Assembly: GCA_964387745.1 (NCBI GenBank)
Contig: CAYLXL010000052.1
Location: forward strand, 1-13,272
Length of the DNA stretch: 13,272 nt
Direction: 5' to 3'
Origin: JAGOUU01 sp964387745
GTDB taxonomy: Bacteria; Pseudomonadota; Gammaproteobacteria; JAGOUU01
The notes below the pieces were generated by a model. That model saw nothing but the letters and a program-made list of their open reading frames with translations, searched no databases and was not told the DNA's origin. Position numbers and translations under genes: made by a program. Below, piece after piece: positions 1 to 7,301 of the stretch; position 1 is the first letter of the stretch, and each line of letters opens with the position of its first letter.

Positions 1-355
1 GCTCGATGCGCTCGGGGTTAAGCGACTCGATGTCGCGCTTGCGCAAAAACTTAAAGATAGTGGCGCTACCTTCTACGGTGCGTTCTGGTGCCCACACTTT
101 ACATAAGTTTTGATAATGTATATGAATTAAATTTTGTACCTTACAGCTCTCAGGGGGCAATTTTTTTCTGAAGGACTCAGCAAGATCCTGTGGGATTTCG
201 GCACTATCTTCTAAAAATTTATCGTAATTCAGTGTTGTCAAAGCTTTTTTAAGCTTGCTGTTTTGAGCACTACCAAAACTTAGGGCTAAATAAAGTTCAT
301 ATTCTCGTTGTCTAGATACATTCAAACCGGTATTTTTTTTGTTGTAGTCGTTCAT
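1..355 (-). CDS. Unrecognised protein, 5' part only (runs off the left edge)
   Basis: An open frame starts at ATG 355 and stays open for 118 codons to the first base of the window, so the 3' end is missing. A good ribosome binding site (GGAG, 7 bases before the ATG) supports this start. The visible protein begins MNDYNKKNTGLNVSRQREYE, is hydrophilic and looks mostly helical, with many Lys, Glu and Leu residues. It has no signal peptide or membrane segment. I do not recognise the family. The last visible residues (RKRDIESLNPERIE) are encoded by DNA of roughly 65% G+C (positions 1-44), against an AT-rich remainder; this may be the start of a repeat-rich or foreign segment. I am fairly sure it is a real gene and cannot assign a function. 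Confidence 0.65.
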   Translation of the reverse strand, partial: MNDYNKKNTGLNVSRQREYELYLALSFGSAQNSKLKKALTTLNYDKFLEDSAEIPQDLAESFRKKLPPESCKVQNLIHIHYQNLCKVWAPERTVEGSATIFKFLRKRDIESLNPERIE

Positions 356-721
356 ATTAGTACTCCGATTAAGTTAAGCGGTGTAGTTTATAATATTTAT
401 TATTATTTTATTAATTTTAATAATTTGTAACTTTATGATTTTGTAACTTGCATAATATATTGATAATAAGCTAAACGATACCCTCAGCTATAATAGCCGA
501 GCATTGACAAGTTTTTCTAATATATTGAAGCAAGAAAAATATTAATTCTTATAAGTTTAAACCAAAAATCTTTCAATAACCATTAAGGTATTACGATGAT
601 CAAGGGCTTAAAAAGAATATCCAATTTATTTTCAGCAGTCACCACTTAAAATATATTTGAGTGTAGTTCTGTACGGAGGATGTACTTAGAATTAGTTAAT
701 AAAAAGCTGCTTTTGGGAGCA
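356..721. other. AT-rich intergenic stretch without a convincing gene
   Basis: This stretch separates the left-edge gene, transcribed leftwards from 355, from the 3' end of the acyltransferase at 722. It is very AT-rich. The 10-mer TTTGTAACTT occurs twice, at 424-433 and 440-449, 16 bp apart and upstream of the left-edge gene; it could be an operator but nothing proves it. An imperfect hairpin lies at 483-501 (CTCAGCTA/TAGCCGAG) without a T-run. A 17-codon frame at 596-649 (MIKGLKRISNLFSAVTT) follows an AAGG and could be a decayed gene start or chance. No RNA gene was recognised. Confidence 0.5.
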
Positions 722-1701
722 TTAATTGACTAACGAGTTTAACTTAGCGGACATGTTTTTGTAATCATAAATCTTTTTTTCGCCTGCAGGCCTTGTCTTA
801 AATCTTCTTGCAATCCAAAAATACATCGAAATATNNNNNNNNNNTCCCGCAAAATTATGTTCTCTAGTGCAGTATTCATAACTTTTGCATCATGATCTAA
901 ATTGAGTCCATGAATGTCTAGCTTGTCACTTATAGTAATAGTAAAGCTATCTTGCGCAGTATTTCTTAAATAACCTAAAGCTAAAATATTACAGTCGGTT
1001 AGTTTTTTATACTTCGATAATGCAGTAGATGTTGCAGCAATAACACCAAAAAATGGAACAAAAACACTACGCTTTCTGCCAAAATCTTGATCAGGTAAAA
1101 TAGCAATTGTGCCATTGTCGCGTAAACGTTTTACAATATGGCGAGTGTCAGTTTTTAATATAGGGTTTTTATAGATACGTAATCTTGCTTTTTGCATCAT
1201 ATAATTGGCTACAGGATTGTTCATATGACGGAATACAGGATCGTATGTATATTTGCAGCTTAACAGTTTGCTTAAAAGCTCCTGACTGGATGCATGCGGA
1301 GTAATAAGTATTAGTGGTTTGTTTTCTTTGAGTGCTTCAATAAGGGCACTTTCATTTTGGATAGTGAGCTTTTTTAATAATTCTTCCGTTGTTTTTTTCG
1401 GGCCAAACCAGGCCAGTGCAGTATCACATACGCCAATACCAAGATACTTTAAGTTTGCTTTTACTAGGTTTTCTACTTCTTCTTTAGACTTTTTGGGAAA
1501 ACATAAGCTTATGTTGGTTCGGATGATATATTTGCGCTTAGAGAAAAATATGTACATGAGTTTGCCCAAACAGGTCCCTATAGTGAGTAGAGCCTTATAA
1601 GGTAACCGGCTAAATAACCAGAGTATAAGGAATGCTGGCCAAGTAAAGATATATTTAGGCGAGAATAAGCTGGTTTGAGAGTGATGATGTATCATTGACA
1701 T
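722..1701 (-). CDS. LpxL/LpxM (HtrB)-family lipid A late acyltransferase, interrupted by an assembly gap
   Basis: Members of this family add a secondary acyl chain from acyl-ACP to Kdo-lipid A at the inner face of the cytoplasmic membrane. An N-terminal hydrophobic anchor lies at about residues 18-52. The HX4(D/E) catalytic motif is HASSQE at 136-141, with LPDQDFGRK at 202-210 and the substrate loop SVFVPFFGV at 212-220. Ten Ns at 835-844 fall inside the gene. Read straight through them, the frame ends at 739 with a tail unlike the family. In the next frame, 722-834 encodes MYFWIARRFKTRPAGEKK and ends ...NSLVN-stop, which is the standard LpxL C-terminus. The true end is therefore 722, and the real gap length must be 2 modulo 3. 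No strong Shine-Dalgarno precedes ATG 1701; ATG 1695 is an alternative. Which paralogue (LpxL, LpxM or LpxP type) cannot be decided here. It is transcribed divergently from the heptose kinase operon. Confidence 0.88.
835..844. other. Assembly gap (10 Ns)
   Basis: A run of exactly ten Ns lies inside the acyltransferase gene. A round number of Ns usually marks a scaffold join of unknown length. The coding frames on the two sides fit the same protein family but not each other at ten bases, so the length is nominal. Confidence 0.97.
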
Positions 1702-1710
1702 AATTTTTTA

Positions 1711-1739
1711 TTCAAATATGAGTAATATTACCATATAAT
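1711..1739 (+). promoter_or_regulatory. Candidate sigma-70 promoter for the heptose kinase - waaA - ALDH - coaD run
   Basis: A perfect -10 hexamer TATAAT lies at 1734-1739, with TTCAAA (4 of 6 matches to TTGACA) at 1711-1716 and a 17-bp spacer. It sits in the 83-bp divergent gap, about 45 bases before ATG 1785. A palindrome GAGATCTC lies just downstream at 1742-1749. No other comparably good promoter was seen before the next three genes, so it may drive the whole run. Confidence 0.5.
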
Positions 1740-1784
1740 TGAGATCTCTTAAGTAGAATCATTAATTCAACTAGTTAGTATACC

Positions 1785-3023
1785 ATGAATCAAAAAACTC
1801 TTACTAGTCCAGCTATTTTAGTCATTGGCGATGTTATGGTCGATCGCTATTGGTTTGGCTCGCCTAATTCTTTGGCGGCAGAGGCTCCAGTGGCTGTTCT
1901 TGGTATCAATAGTGTGGAAGACAGAGCCGGCGGGGCAGCAAACGTTGCGCTGAATATTAAAAAACTAGGGGGCAATGTTGCTATACTTGCGCCACTGGGT
2001 CGTGATGAAGTAGGGGAAAGCTTAAAAAAAATTTTGACACAAGAAGGTGTCAGCCAAGAATGGATATATGGCGAGAAACAAACTATTTGTAAGCATCGTA
2101 TTTTAAGTGAACATCAACAATTAGTGCGGGTTGATTTTGAACAGAAATATAATCCTATTCAACTTAATGATCAAATAAAAGAAATTATCCGTGAGTATGA
2201 TGTGATAGTTTGTTCGGATTACAGCAAAGGTTCGTTAAACTTTTCAGCACAAATAATCAGTTTTGCTAACAGTATAGATAAAATAGTTATCGTAGATCCT
2301 AAAGGCTTAGATTTTACACAATATCAAGACGCCTATTTACTTACGCCTAATTATAAAGAATTTACTGACATCGTGGGTGTAATTAAAGATCAAGTTGATT
2401 TTGATCTTAAAGCATATAATTTATTAAATAAATTAAATTTAGAATATTTATTAGTTACCTGTGGTAAAGATGGCATGATCTTGTATGGTAAAAATAAGTT
2501 TAAATATTCTGCAAGCTCTTACGCCAGTCAAGTCTATGATGTCACTGGTGCTGGTGATACAGTGATTGCTTCTTTGGCCATTTCATTAGCAAATAAAGAA
2601 GATAAAATACAAGCTATTGAACGTGCGTCACATGCAGCTGCTGTGGTTGTGAGTAAATTGGGTACGTATTTTGTAACGGAAGCTGAAATTAATCAACAGA
2701 TGGAACAGCTCCTGGATAATAATTCTCAGGCTTTAGATAAAGCATGTAAAATATTTGTTTTTGAAAATAATCAACAATATAGTCAGCTTTTAGATAAATA
2801 CTCAGATCATGTGGTTTATAAATGGTCGTCGCAACAAGGCCTGTTCGAGGCCGAGCATATAAAAAACATTATTGCCCTCCAACATCAAGATGAAAAGAAA
2901 ATATTAGTCATTTTAGATATTAATAAAAATACTAAAGCAGCTCATACTAGTGAGGAGTTGGCTTATATGATTAGTAAAATTTCAATAGTAGATAAAGTAT
3001 TATACGGATTATATGTTAATTAA
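1785..3023 (+). CDS. rfaE1: D-glycero-beta-D-manno-heptose-7-phosphate kinase (HldE kinase half) with a degenerate, truncated adenylyltransferase half
   Basis: The kinase phosphorylates heptose-7-phosphate at C1 on the way to ADP-heptose for the LPS inner core. PfkB/ribokinase-family features are intact: GDVMVDRYWFG (15-25), AGGAANVAL (48-56), SDYSKG (144-149), VDPKG (170-174), LLTPNYKEF (185-193) and the catalytic VTGAGDT (253-259). E. coli HldE is 477 aa, with a C-terminal nucleotidyltransferase domain. Here the protein is 412 aa. Residues 351-361 (QGLFEAEHIKN) line up without gaps with E. coli NGVFDILHAGH, so the catalytic HxGH reads HIKN. The following strand (ILVILDINKNTK) and a VDKVLYG segment are still traceable, while the ISSTxxI region is gone. 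The second half is very probably inactive; adenylylation would need a separate protein. The start lacks a clear Shine-Dalgarno. The 3' end overlaps waaA by 11 bp. Confidence 0.93.
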   Translation: MNQKTLTSPAILVIGDVMVDRYWFGSPNSLAAEAPVAVLGINSVEDRAGGAANVALNIKKLGGNVAILAPLGRDEVGESLKKILTQEGVSQEWIYGEKQTICKHRILSEHQQLVRVDFEQKYNPIQLNDQIKEIIREYDVIVCSDYSKGSLNFSAQIISFANSIDKIVIVDPKGLDFTQYQDAYLLTPNYKEFTDIVGVIKDQVDFDLKAYNLLNKLNLEYLLVTCGKDGMILYGKNKFKYSASSYASQVYDVTGAGDTVIASLAISLANKEDKIQAIERASHAAAVVVSKLGTYFVTEAEINQQMEQLLDNNSQALDKACKIFVFENNQQYSQLLDKYSDHVVYKWSSQQGLFEAEHIKNIIALQHQDEKKILVILDINKNTKAAHTSEELAYMISKISIVDKVLYGLYVN

Positions 3024-4344
3024 TTATTTTATTAATTTTATTATTAATTTACTTTATACTTTGTTTTTTTTGCCGTTAGCAACGATAAGAATTTTATTTA
3101 AGTCTATAAATAATCCAAAATATCTTCATAGATTATCAGAGCGCTTTGTTTTGTTTCCGTTATTTTTATCTGATGCGAAATCCCAAGTTTTTGATATCTG
3201 GATCCATGCTGTTTCAGTAGGTGAATTTGTGGCTGTCAAGCCGTTGATACAAGAGTTGTTGGCTAAAAAGTCAGAGTATAATGTTTTAATTACATGCACA
3301 ACATTAACTGGCAGTGAGCTTATTAGTAAATTTATTGACGAACAAAAAATACAGAATAAAGATATAGTTATTAAACATGTTTTTTTTCCGTATGATAGTA
3401 ATATTATTTGTCGCCGCTTTATAAAATTATATCAGCCTAAGATGGCAGTGTTTTTTGAAACTGAAATTTGGCCTAAAATGTTTAAGCAAATAAAAAGTTA
3501 TGATATTAAACTTTTTATTATAAATGCTAGGCTGTCTGAGAAGTCGTATAAAGGTTATGCTAGATTCGGTAGCTATATTAAAAAAATTATTAATTATGCG
3601 GACTTTATTGCAACTCAAGGTAAGTTAGACCAAGAGCGATTTATTAAATTAGGTTACAATAATAGTAAGATTGGCACATATGGGAATATAAAATATAATA
3701 TCAAAGTTCCTGATAATATTCATGAGTTTGCGACTAAATACAAATTATTGTTGAATCTTAATGAAAACAGCTTGGTACTTATTGCAGCAAGTACTCATCC
3801 AGGAGAAGAAGAGATTGTTCTTAAGGTGTTTGTAAATTTAAAAAAAGCTTACCCTAAGTTGTTGCTCATTGTTGTGCCGCGTCACCCTGAAAGATTTCAT
3901 GCTGTAGAAAATATGTGTCTAGCTACGGGTTTAGCTGTACAAAAATATTCAAATAATAGTCCTGCGGAAAATACAGATATATTCTTATTAGATACCATAG
4001 GGCAATTATTATATTTTTATTATTTGGCAGATGTTGCTTTTATCGGCGGTAGCTTGACACCTATAGGTGGTCATAATCCGTTGGAAGCTGCTGTCTTCAA
4101 AAAAGCCATAATTATGGGACCGCATTATCATAATTTCACAGAGATTGTTGTTAATCTTATCGAGCATAATGGATTATTGATTAGTGAGTCAGCGCATGGT
4201 TTAGAGGCGAAAATGGCAGAATTATTAGCTGATAAGACATTAAGGGATAAAATAGGTCTTAATGCTTTTGCAGCGTTGGCAGAACACAGCAATATTTTAG
4301 AGAAATATACGGCACTATTATTAAAATGCGATTATAGCGAATAA
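3013..4344 (+). CDS. waaA: 3-deoxy-D-manno-octulosonic acid (Kdo) transferase
   Basis: WaaA (KdtA) is a membrane-anchored GT30 glycosyltransferase that moves Kdo from CMP-Kdo to the lipid IVA precursor. The 443-aa length is close to the usual 420-430. An N-terminal hydrophobic anchor (about 4-28) is followed by the acceptor-domain motif IHAVSVGEF (64-72), whose Glu71 corresponds to the catalytic base. FFETEIWP (147-154), NARLSEKSYKGY (171-182), VVPRHPERF (287-295) and the donor-site GGHNPLEAA (352-360) are all present, so the enzyme looks intact. The start overlaps the end of the kinase gene by 11 bp and the stop overlaps the next ATG by one base, so translation is probably coupled across three genes. 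In E. coli and relatives waaA directly precedes coaD; here an aldehyde dehydrogenase lies between them. Confidence 0.96.
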   Translation: MLINYFINFIINLLYTLFFLPLATIRILFKSINNPKYLHRLSERFVLFPLFLSDAKSQVFDIWIHAVSVGEFVAVKPLIQELLAKKSEYNVLITCTTLTGSELISKFIDEQKIQNKDIVIKHVFFPYDSNIICRRFIKLYQPKMAVFFETEIWPKMFKQIKSYDIKLFIINARLSEKSYKGYARFGSYIKKIINYADFIATQGKLDQERFIKLGYNNSKIGTYGNIKYNIKVPDNIHEFATKYKLLLNLNENSLVLIAASTHPGEEEIVLKVFVNLKKAYPKLLLIVVPRHPERFHAVENMCLATGLAVQKYSNNSPAENTDIFLLDTIGQLLYFYYLADVAFIGGSLTPIGGHNPLEAAVFKKAIIMGPHYHNFTEIVVNLIEHNGLLISESAHGLEAKMAELLADKTLRDKIGLNAFAALAEHSNILEKYTALLLKCDYSE

Positions 4345-5759
4345 TGAATAATATGGATATTAACATTGCAGATTTGCAAAATCTTTTTCGACTAGAGAGG
4401 GAAGCATTTAATCTAAACTTTTACCCGGGGTACGCAGAGCGTATAAATAAGTTAAAAACTTTACGTAATATTATTATAAATAACCAATCAGTCATTGTTT
4501 CTGCAATAAACCAAGATTTTGGTTGTAGGCCTTCGCATGAAACTCAAACATTAGAGATTTTTCCATGTTTGGAGGCAATTGATTATGCCATTGTCCATTT
4601 GAAAAAATGGTTAAAACCAAGAAAGCATAAAACCTTGAAATGGTTTTGGCCTAGTAAAAGTTTTGTTTTTCCAACACCACTTGGCGTTGTAGGTATCATA
4701 TCACCATGGAACTATCCACTTTTTTTAACTATTGCACCACTGATTGCCGCTTTAGCTGCGGGCAATAGAGTAATGATCAAGATGTCAGAGACTGTGCCCG
4801 CTTTTTCGATGCTATTGAAAAATTTATTAGATGATGGAATTGCGAAAGTTATTATTGGAGATGCTAAAGTTGCTAATCAGTTTAGTAAATTACCATTTGA
4901 TCATCTATTATTTACCGGTTCAACCGCTATAGGCAAAAAAATTATGGAGGCGGCTAGTGTTAATTTGACTAGATTAACTCTAGAGTTGGGGGGTAAATCG
5001 CCAGCTCTAATTTGCCCAAATGAGCTTAAAATTGATTATGTAAATAAGATTTGGTTGGGTAAAGTTATTAACGCTGGTCAAACATGCATTGCGCCAGATT
5101 ATATTTTATTGCCAAAGGGTTTGGCTAATATATTATTGAGTCAATCATTAGCTTGTCACCAAATCTCTGCACTGAATATAGGCTCTGATAGTTATTGTAG
5201 TATTATTAACGAAGCTAATTACAATAGACTGCTAAATTTGATCGAAGATGCCGTACAAAAAGGTGCAATATGGCATCCTTTAAAACATGAAAATAATACT
5301 TGGCATAGTAAAGATAAGAATATTTATAAGATCTCACCAGGGTTATTGTTTAATGTTAATTCTACTATGGCTGTCATGCAGGAGGAAATCTTTGGGCCAA
5401 TATTGCCAGTGATGGAATACGATAATCTAGAATTTCTGTTGAGAAACATGTCATTCAAGTCCACGCCATTGGCTCTATATGTGTTTACTGAAGATTCAAG
5501 GCTAGTACATAATTTGCTGTGTCTAACTCACAGCGGAGCCCTGGGTATTAATGCTACAGTTGTGCATGCCGCACAAGAAGATTTACCTTTTGGCGGTCTT
5601 GGCAACAGTGGTTTTGGGTGCTATCGTGGTGAATATGGTTTTGAAACATTCTCACATTTAAAGCCGGTGTATAAGCATTCTAAATATAATATTTTTAGTA
5701 AGTTTTACCCGCCATTAAAACGCTGGCAAAAATTAATTTTAAACGTAATGCTGAAATAA
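4344..5759 (+). CDS. Aldehyde dehydrogenase, coniferyl-aldehyde-dehydrogenase type
   Basis: NAD(P)-dependent enzymes of this superfamily oxidise aldehydes to acids. The 471-aa length fits the short, N-terminally compact subgroup annotated as coniferyl aldehyde dehydrogenase, as does PTPLGVVGIISPWNYP. The catalytic pair is present at the usual 34-residue spacing: Glu214 in LELGGKSP and Cys248 in NAGQTCIAPD. FTGSTAIGK provides the cofactor-binding turn and EEIFGPILPV is conserved near the C-terminus. The physiological substrate is unlikely to be coniferyl aldehyde in this kind of organism; a lipid-derived or detoxification aldehyde is a guess. The ATG shares one base with the waaA stop (TAATG), and ATG 4353 is an alternative start. 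It interrupts the usual waaA-coaD pair, and coaD starts 24 bp downstream. Confidence 0.9.
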   Translation: MNNMDINIADLQNLFRLEREAFNLNFYPGYAERINKLKTLRNIIINNQSVIVSAINQDFGCRPSHETQTLEIFPCLEAIDYAIVHLKKWLKPRKHKTLKWFWPSKSFVFPTPLGVVGIISPWNYPLFLTIAPLIAALAAGNRVMIKMSETVPAFSMLLKNLLDDGIAKVIIGDAKVANQFSKLPFDHLLFTGSTAIGKKIMEAASVNLTRLTLELGGKSPALICPNELKIDYVNKIWLGKVINAGQTCIAPDYILLPKGLANILLSQSLACHQISALNIGSDSYCSIINEANYNRLLNLIEDAVQKGAIWHPLKHENNTWHSKDKNIYKISPGLLFNVNSTMAVMQEEIFGPILPVMEYDNLEFLLRNMSFKSTPLALYVFTEDSRLVHNLLCLTHSGALGINATVVHAAQEDLPFGGLGNSGFGCYRGEYGFETFSHLKPVYKHSKYNIFSKFYPPLKRWQKLILNVMLK

Positions 5760-5783
5760 TTTAACAAGAGTAACTATTTAATT

Positions 5784-6278
5784 ATGGCTAATCGAAAAAT
5801 AACTGTAATCTTTCCGGGAACATTTGATCCTATAACGCTTGGACATCAAGATTTAGTGGCGCGTGCTGTCAATCTTTTTGATCATGTTGTCGTGGCGGTC
5901 GCTGACAACATCAATAAAAAAACTGTGTTTTCTCAAGAGCAACGGGTGAATATGTGTAAAGAAATATTTAAAGATAATGAGAATATTACAGTTTGTGGTT
6001 TTAAGGGATTGCTTGTAGATTTTGTTAAACAAAATAAATGCAATACAGTTATTCGAGGCTTACGAGTTATTAGCGACTTTGAATATGAGTTTCAATTAGC
6101 TAATATGAATAGACGATTAAAAGAAGATTTTGAAACTGTGTTCTTAACGCCATCAGAACAATACTCTTTTATATCCTCGAGTATGGTTCGAGAAATAGGA
6201 GCTCTTGGTGGAGATGTTAGTACTTTTGTTGCGCCAGTTGTAGCTGATGCGATGGGAAAATTGAAAAAAAATTCTTGA
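5784..6278 (+). CDS. coaD: Phosphopantetheine adenylyltransferase
   Basis: CoaD joins ATP and 4'-phosphopantetheine to make dephospho-CoA, the penultimate step of coenzyme A synthesis, in the cytosol. The 164-aa length is typical. The nucleotidyltransferase signature GTFDPITLGH (12-21, the TxGH form), RGLR near residue 90 and ISSSMVRE (130-137, the ISSTxxR-type motif) are intact, so this is an active-looking homologue of the fold that has decayed in the upstream heptose enzyme. Only a weak ribosome binding site (CAAGAG) precedes the ATG. The gene is the last of the forward run. Its TGA abuts the stop codon of the next, oppositely oriented gene, with no terminator hairpin between them. Confidence 0.97.
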   Translation: MANRKITVIFPGTFDPITLGHQDLVARAVNLFDHVVVAVADNINKKTVFSQEQRVNMCKEIFKDNENITVCGFKGLLVDFVKQNKCNTVIRGLRVISDFEYEFQLANMNRRLKEDFETVFLTPSEQYSFISSSMVREIGALGGDVSTFVAPVVADAMGKLKKNS

Positions 6279-7292
6279 TTAGAGTAAAAAGCTCGGCATT
6301 AGCTGTGGATTTCTGTTCAGCCACGGACTGCTGGTTGGTTGTGAAAATCTTAATGGTGGCGCATTAATAATATTAGTAAAATGAGCTTGTGCCGGTGGTA
6401 ATAATACAGGTTGTGGTAAAAACACGGTAGGCACAATTTCTGGTTGTGATTCTTGATGTTTCTTTAATTGTTTTTGCTGATATTGTGTTAAGTATTTAAA
6501 AGTCAATTGATTTACGTAATTACTAACGAAGTTACAAAGACCAACGCTTAACGCGATGCAAATTCCACCTAATAAAGGATCGAGACCACCTTGTACTGAA
6601 GCCATAAATACGACTTCCCAAACAGCGCCGCCAATAGCGCCTAGTGTCAAACCTACTAAGAAACTATGTGCGATGCGTATCATTAATTGGAAGGACTCAA
6701 GACAACTGGCAATACCAAAAGCATTTAATACATTTTCTAAAGAATGTTTTTTACAAATTTGTTTGGTGATTTCAGGTGTTCTGGTGATCACTGGATTAAC
6801 TATACAATTCGTTAAGCCTTCAGCAAGGCCTGTAGCCCAGAACGATAAATAGTGAGCACTAGAGTCTGAATAGCCTTTTGCTTTAAGATTATTGACGTTA
6901 ATATACTCAGCTAGATTCCATGCCCAGATTGCTATGGAAGCACCAGCAATAATAGCAGTATCAGCAATTATCATTTTTCTTTTAGTGAAACTCAAATATT
7001 TTAAAGCAAAGACACTGGCCATAAATACGGTTGGATATAGCCATTGAGCGCCAAATTTTTGGCCAATGCTGTCTGTTGTTTGCCAATTGAATCCATCATT
7101 AGTAATGCTTAAATAACCCCATAATACATCGCGACATAAATTATAAACTACGGCCCATTTAACAATTTGCCAGCGAAAAGGTTCTATGCAGCAATAGGTT
7201 TTTTCTTTTTTTATTGGAGGTGTAGCAGGTTGTGGAATCCCGATAGGTAATCGATAAATAACTGGAAAATTTACAATTTGATCACCGTGCAT
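6279..7292 (-). CDS. Unrecognised polytopic membrane protein with a proline-rich tail
   Basis: I do not recognise the family. From the ATG at 7292 the protein has 337 residues. Hydrophobic segments lie at about 83-101, 107-129, 147-167, 209-233 (very Gly/Ala-rich) and 239-261, with a weaker one at 41-57, so it is probably an integral membrane protein. The N-terminus contains a PIGIPQPATPPIKK stretch and the C-terminal 70 residues are Gln/Pro-rich (QQKQLKKHQ, then repeated PQP/LPP motifs), probably soluble and flexible. The frame can also begin at TTG 7301, immediately after the upstream TAA; neither start has a Shine-Dalgarno, and I prefer the ATG. It is the last gene of a three-gene reverse cassette and its stop touches the coaD stop. 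A secreted effector or an orphan inner-membrane protein are both possible. Confidence 0.75.
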   Translation of the reverse strand: MHGDQIVNFPVIYRLPIGIPQPATPPIKKEKTYCCIEPFRWQIVKWAVVYNLCRDVLWGYLSITNDGFNWQTTDSIGQKFGAQWLYPTVFMASVFALKYLSFTKRKMIIADTAIIAGASIAIWAWNLAEYINVNNLKAKGYSDSSAHYLSFWATGLAEGLTNCIVNPVITRTPEITKQICKKHSLENVLNAFGIASCLESFQLMIRIAHSFLVGLTLGAIGGAVWEVVFMASVQGGLDPLLGGICIALSVGLCNFVSNYVNQLTFKYLTQYQQKQLKKHQESQPEIVPTVFLPQPVLLPPAQAHFTNIINAPPLRFSQPTSSPWLNRNPQLMPSFLL

Positions 7293-7301
7293 AGTATGCA
7301 A

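Noticed and set aside
680..733. Short peptide MYLELVNKKLLLGALID with GGAGG before its ATG
   Set aside because: The GGAGG directly touches the ATG, which is too close for a ribosome site, and the frame overlaps the acyltransferase end on the other strand.
739..834. Apparent acyltransferase C-terminus ending at 739
   Set aside because: It depends on treating ten Ns as exact length. The neighbouring frame gives the conserved family C-terminus and stops at 722.
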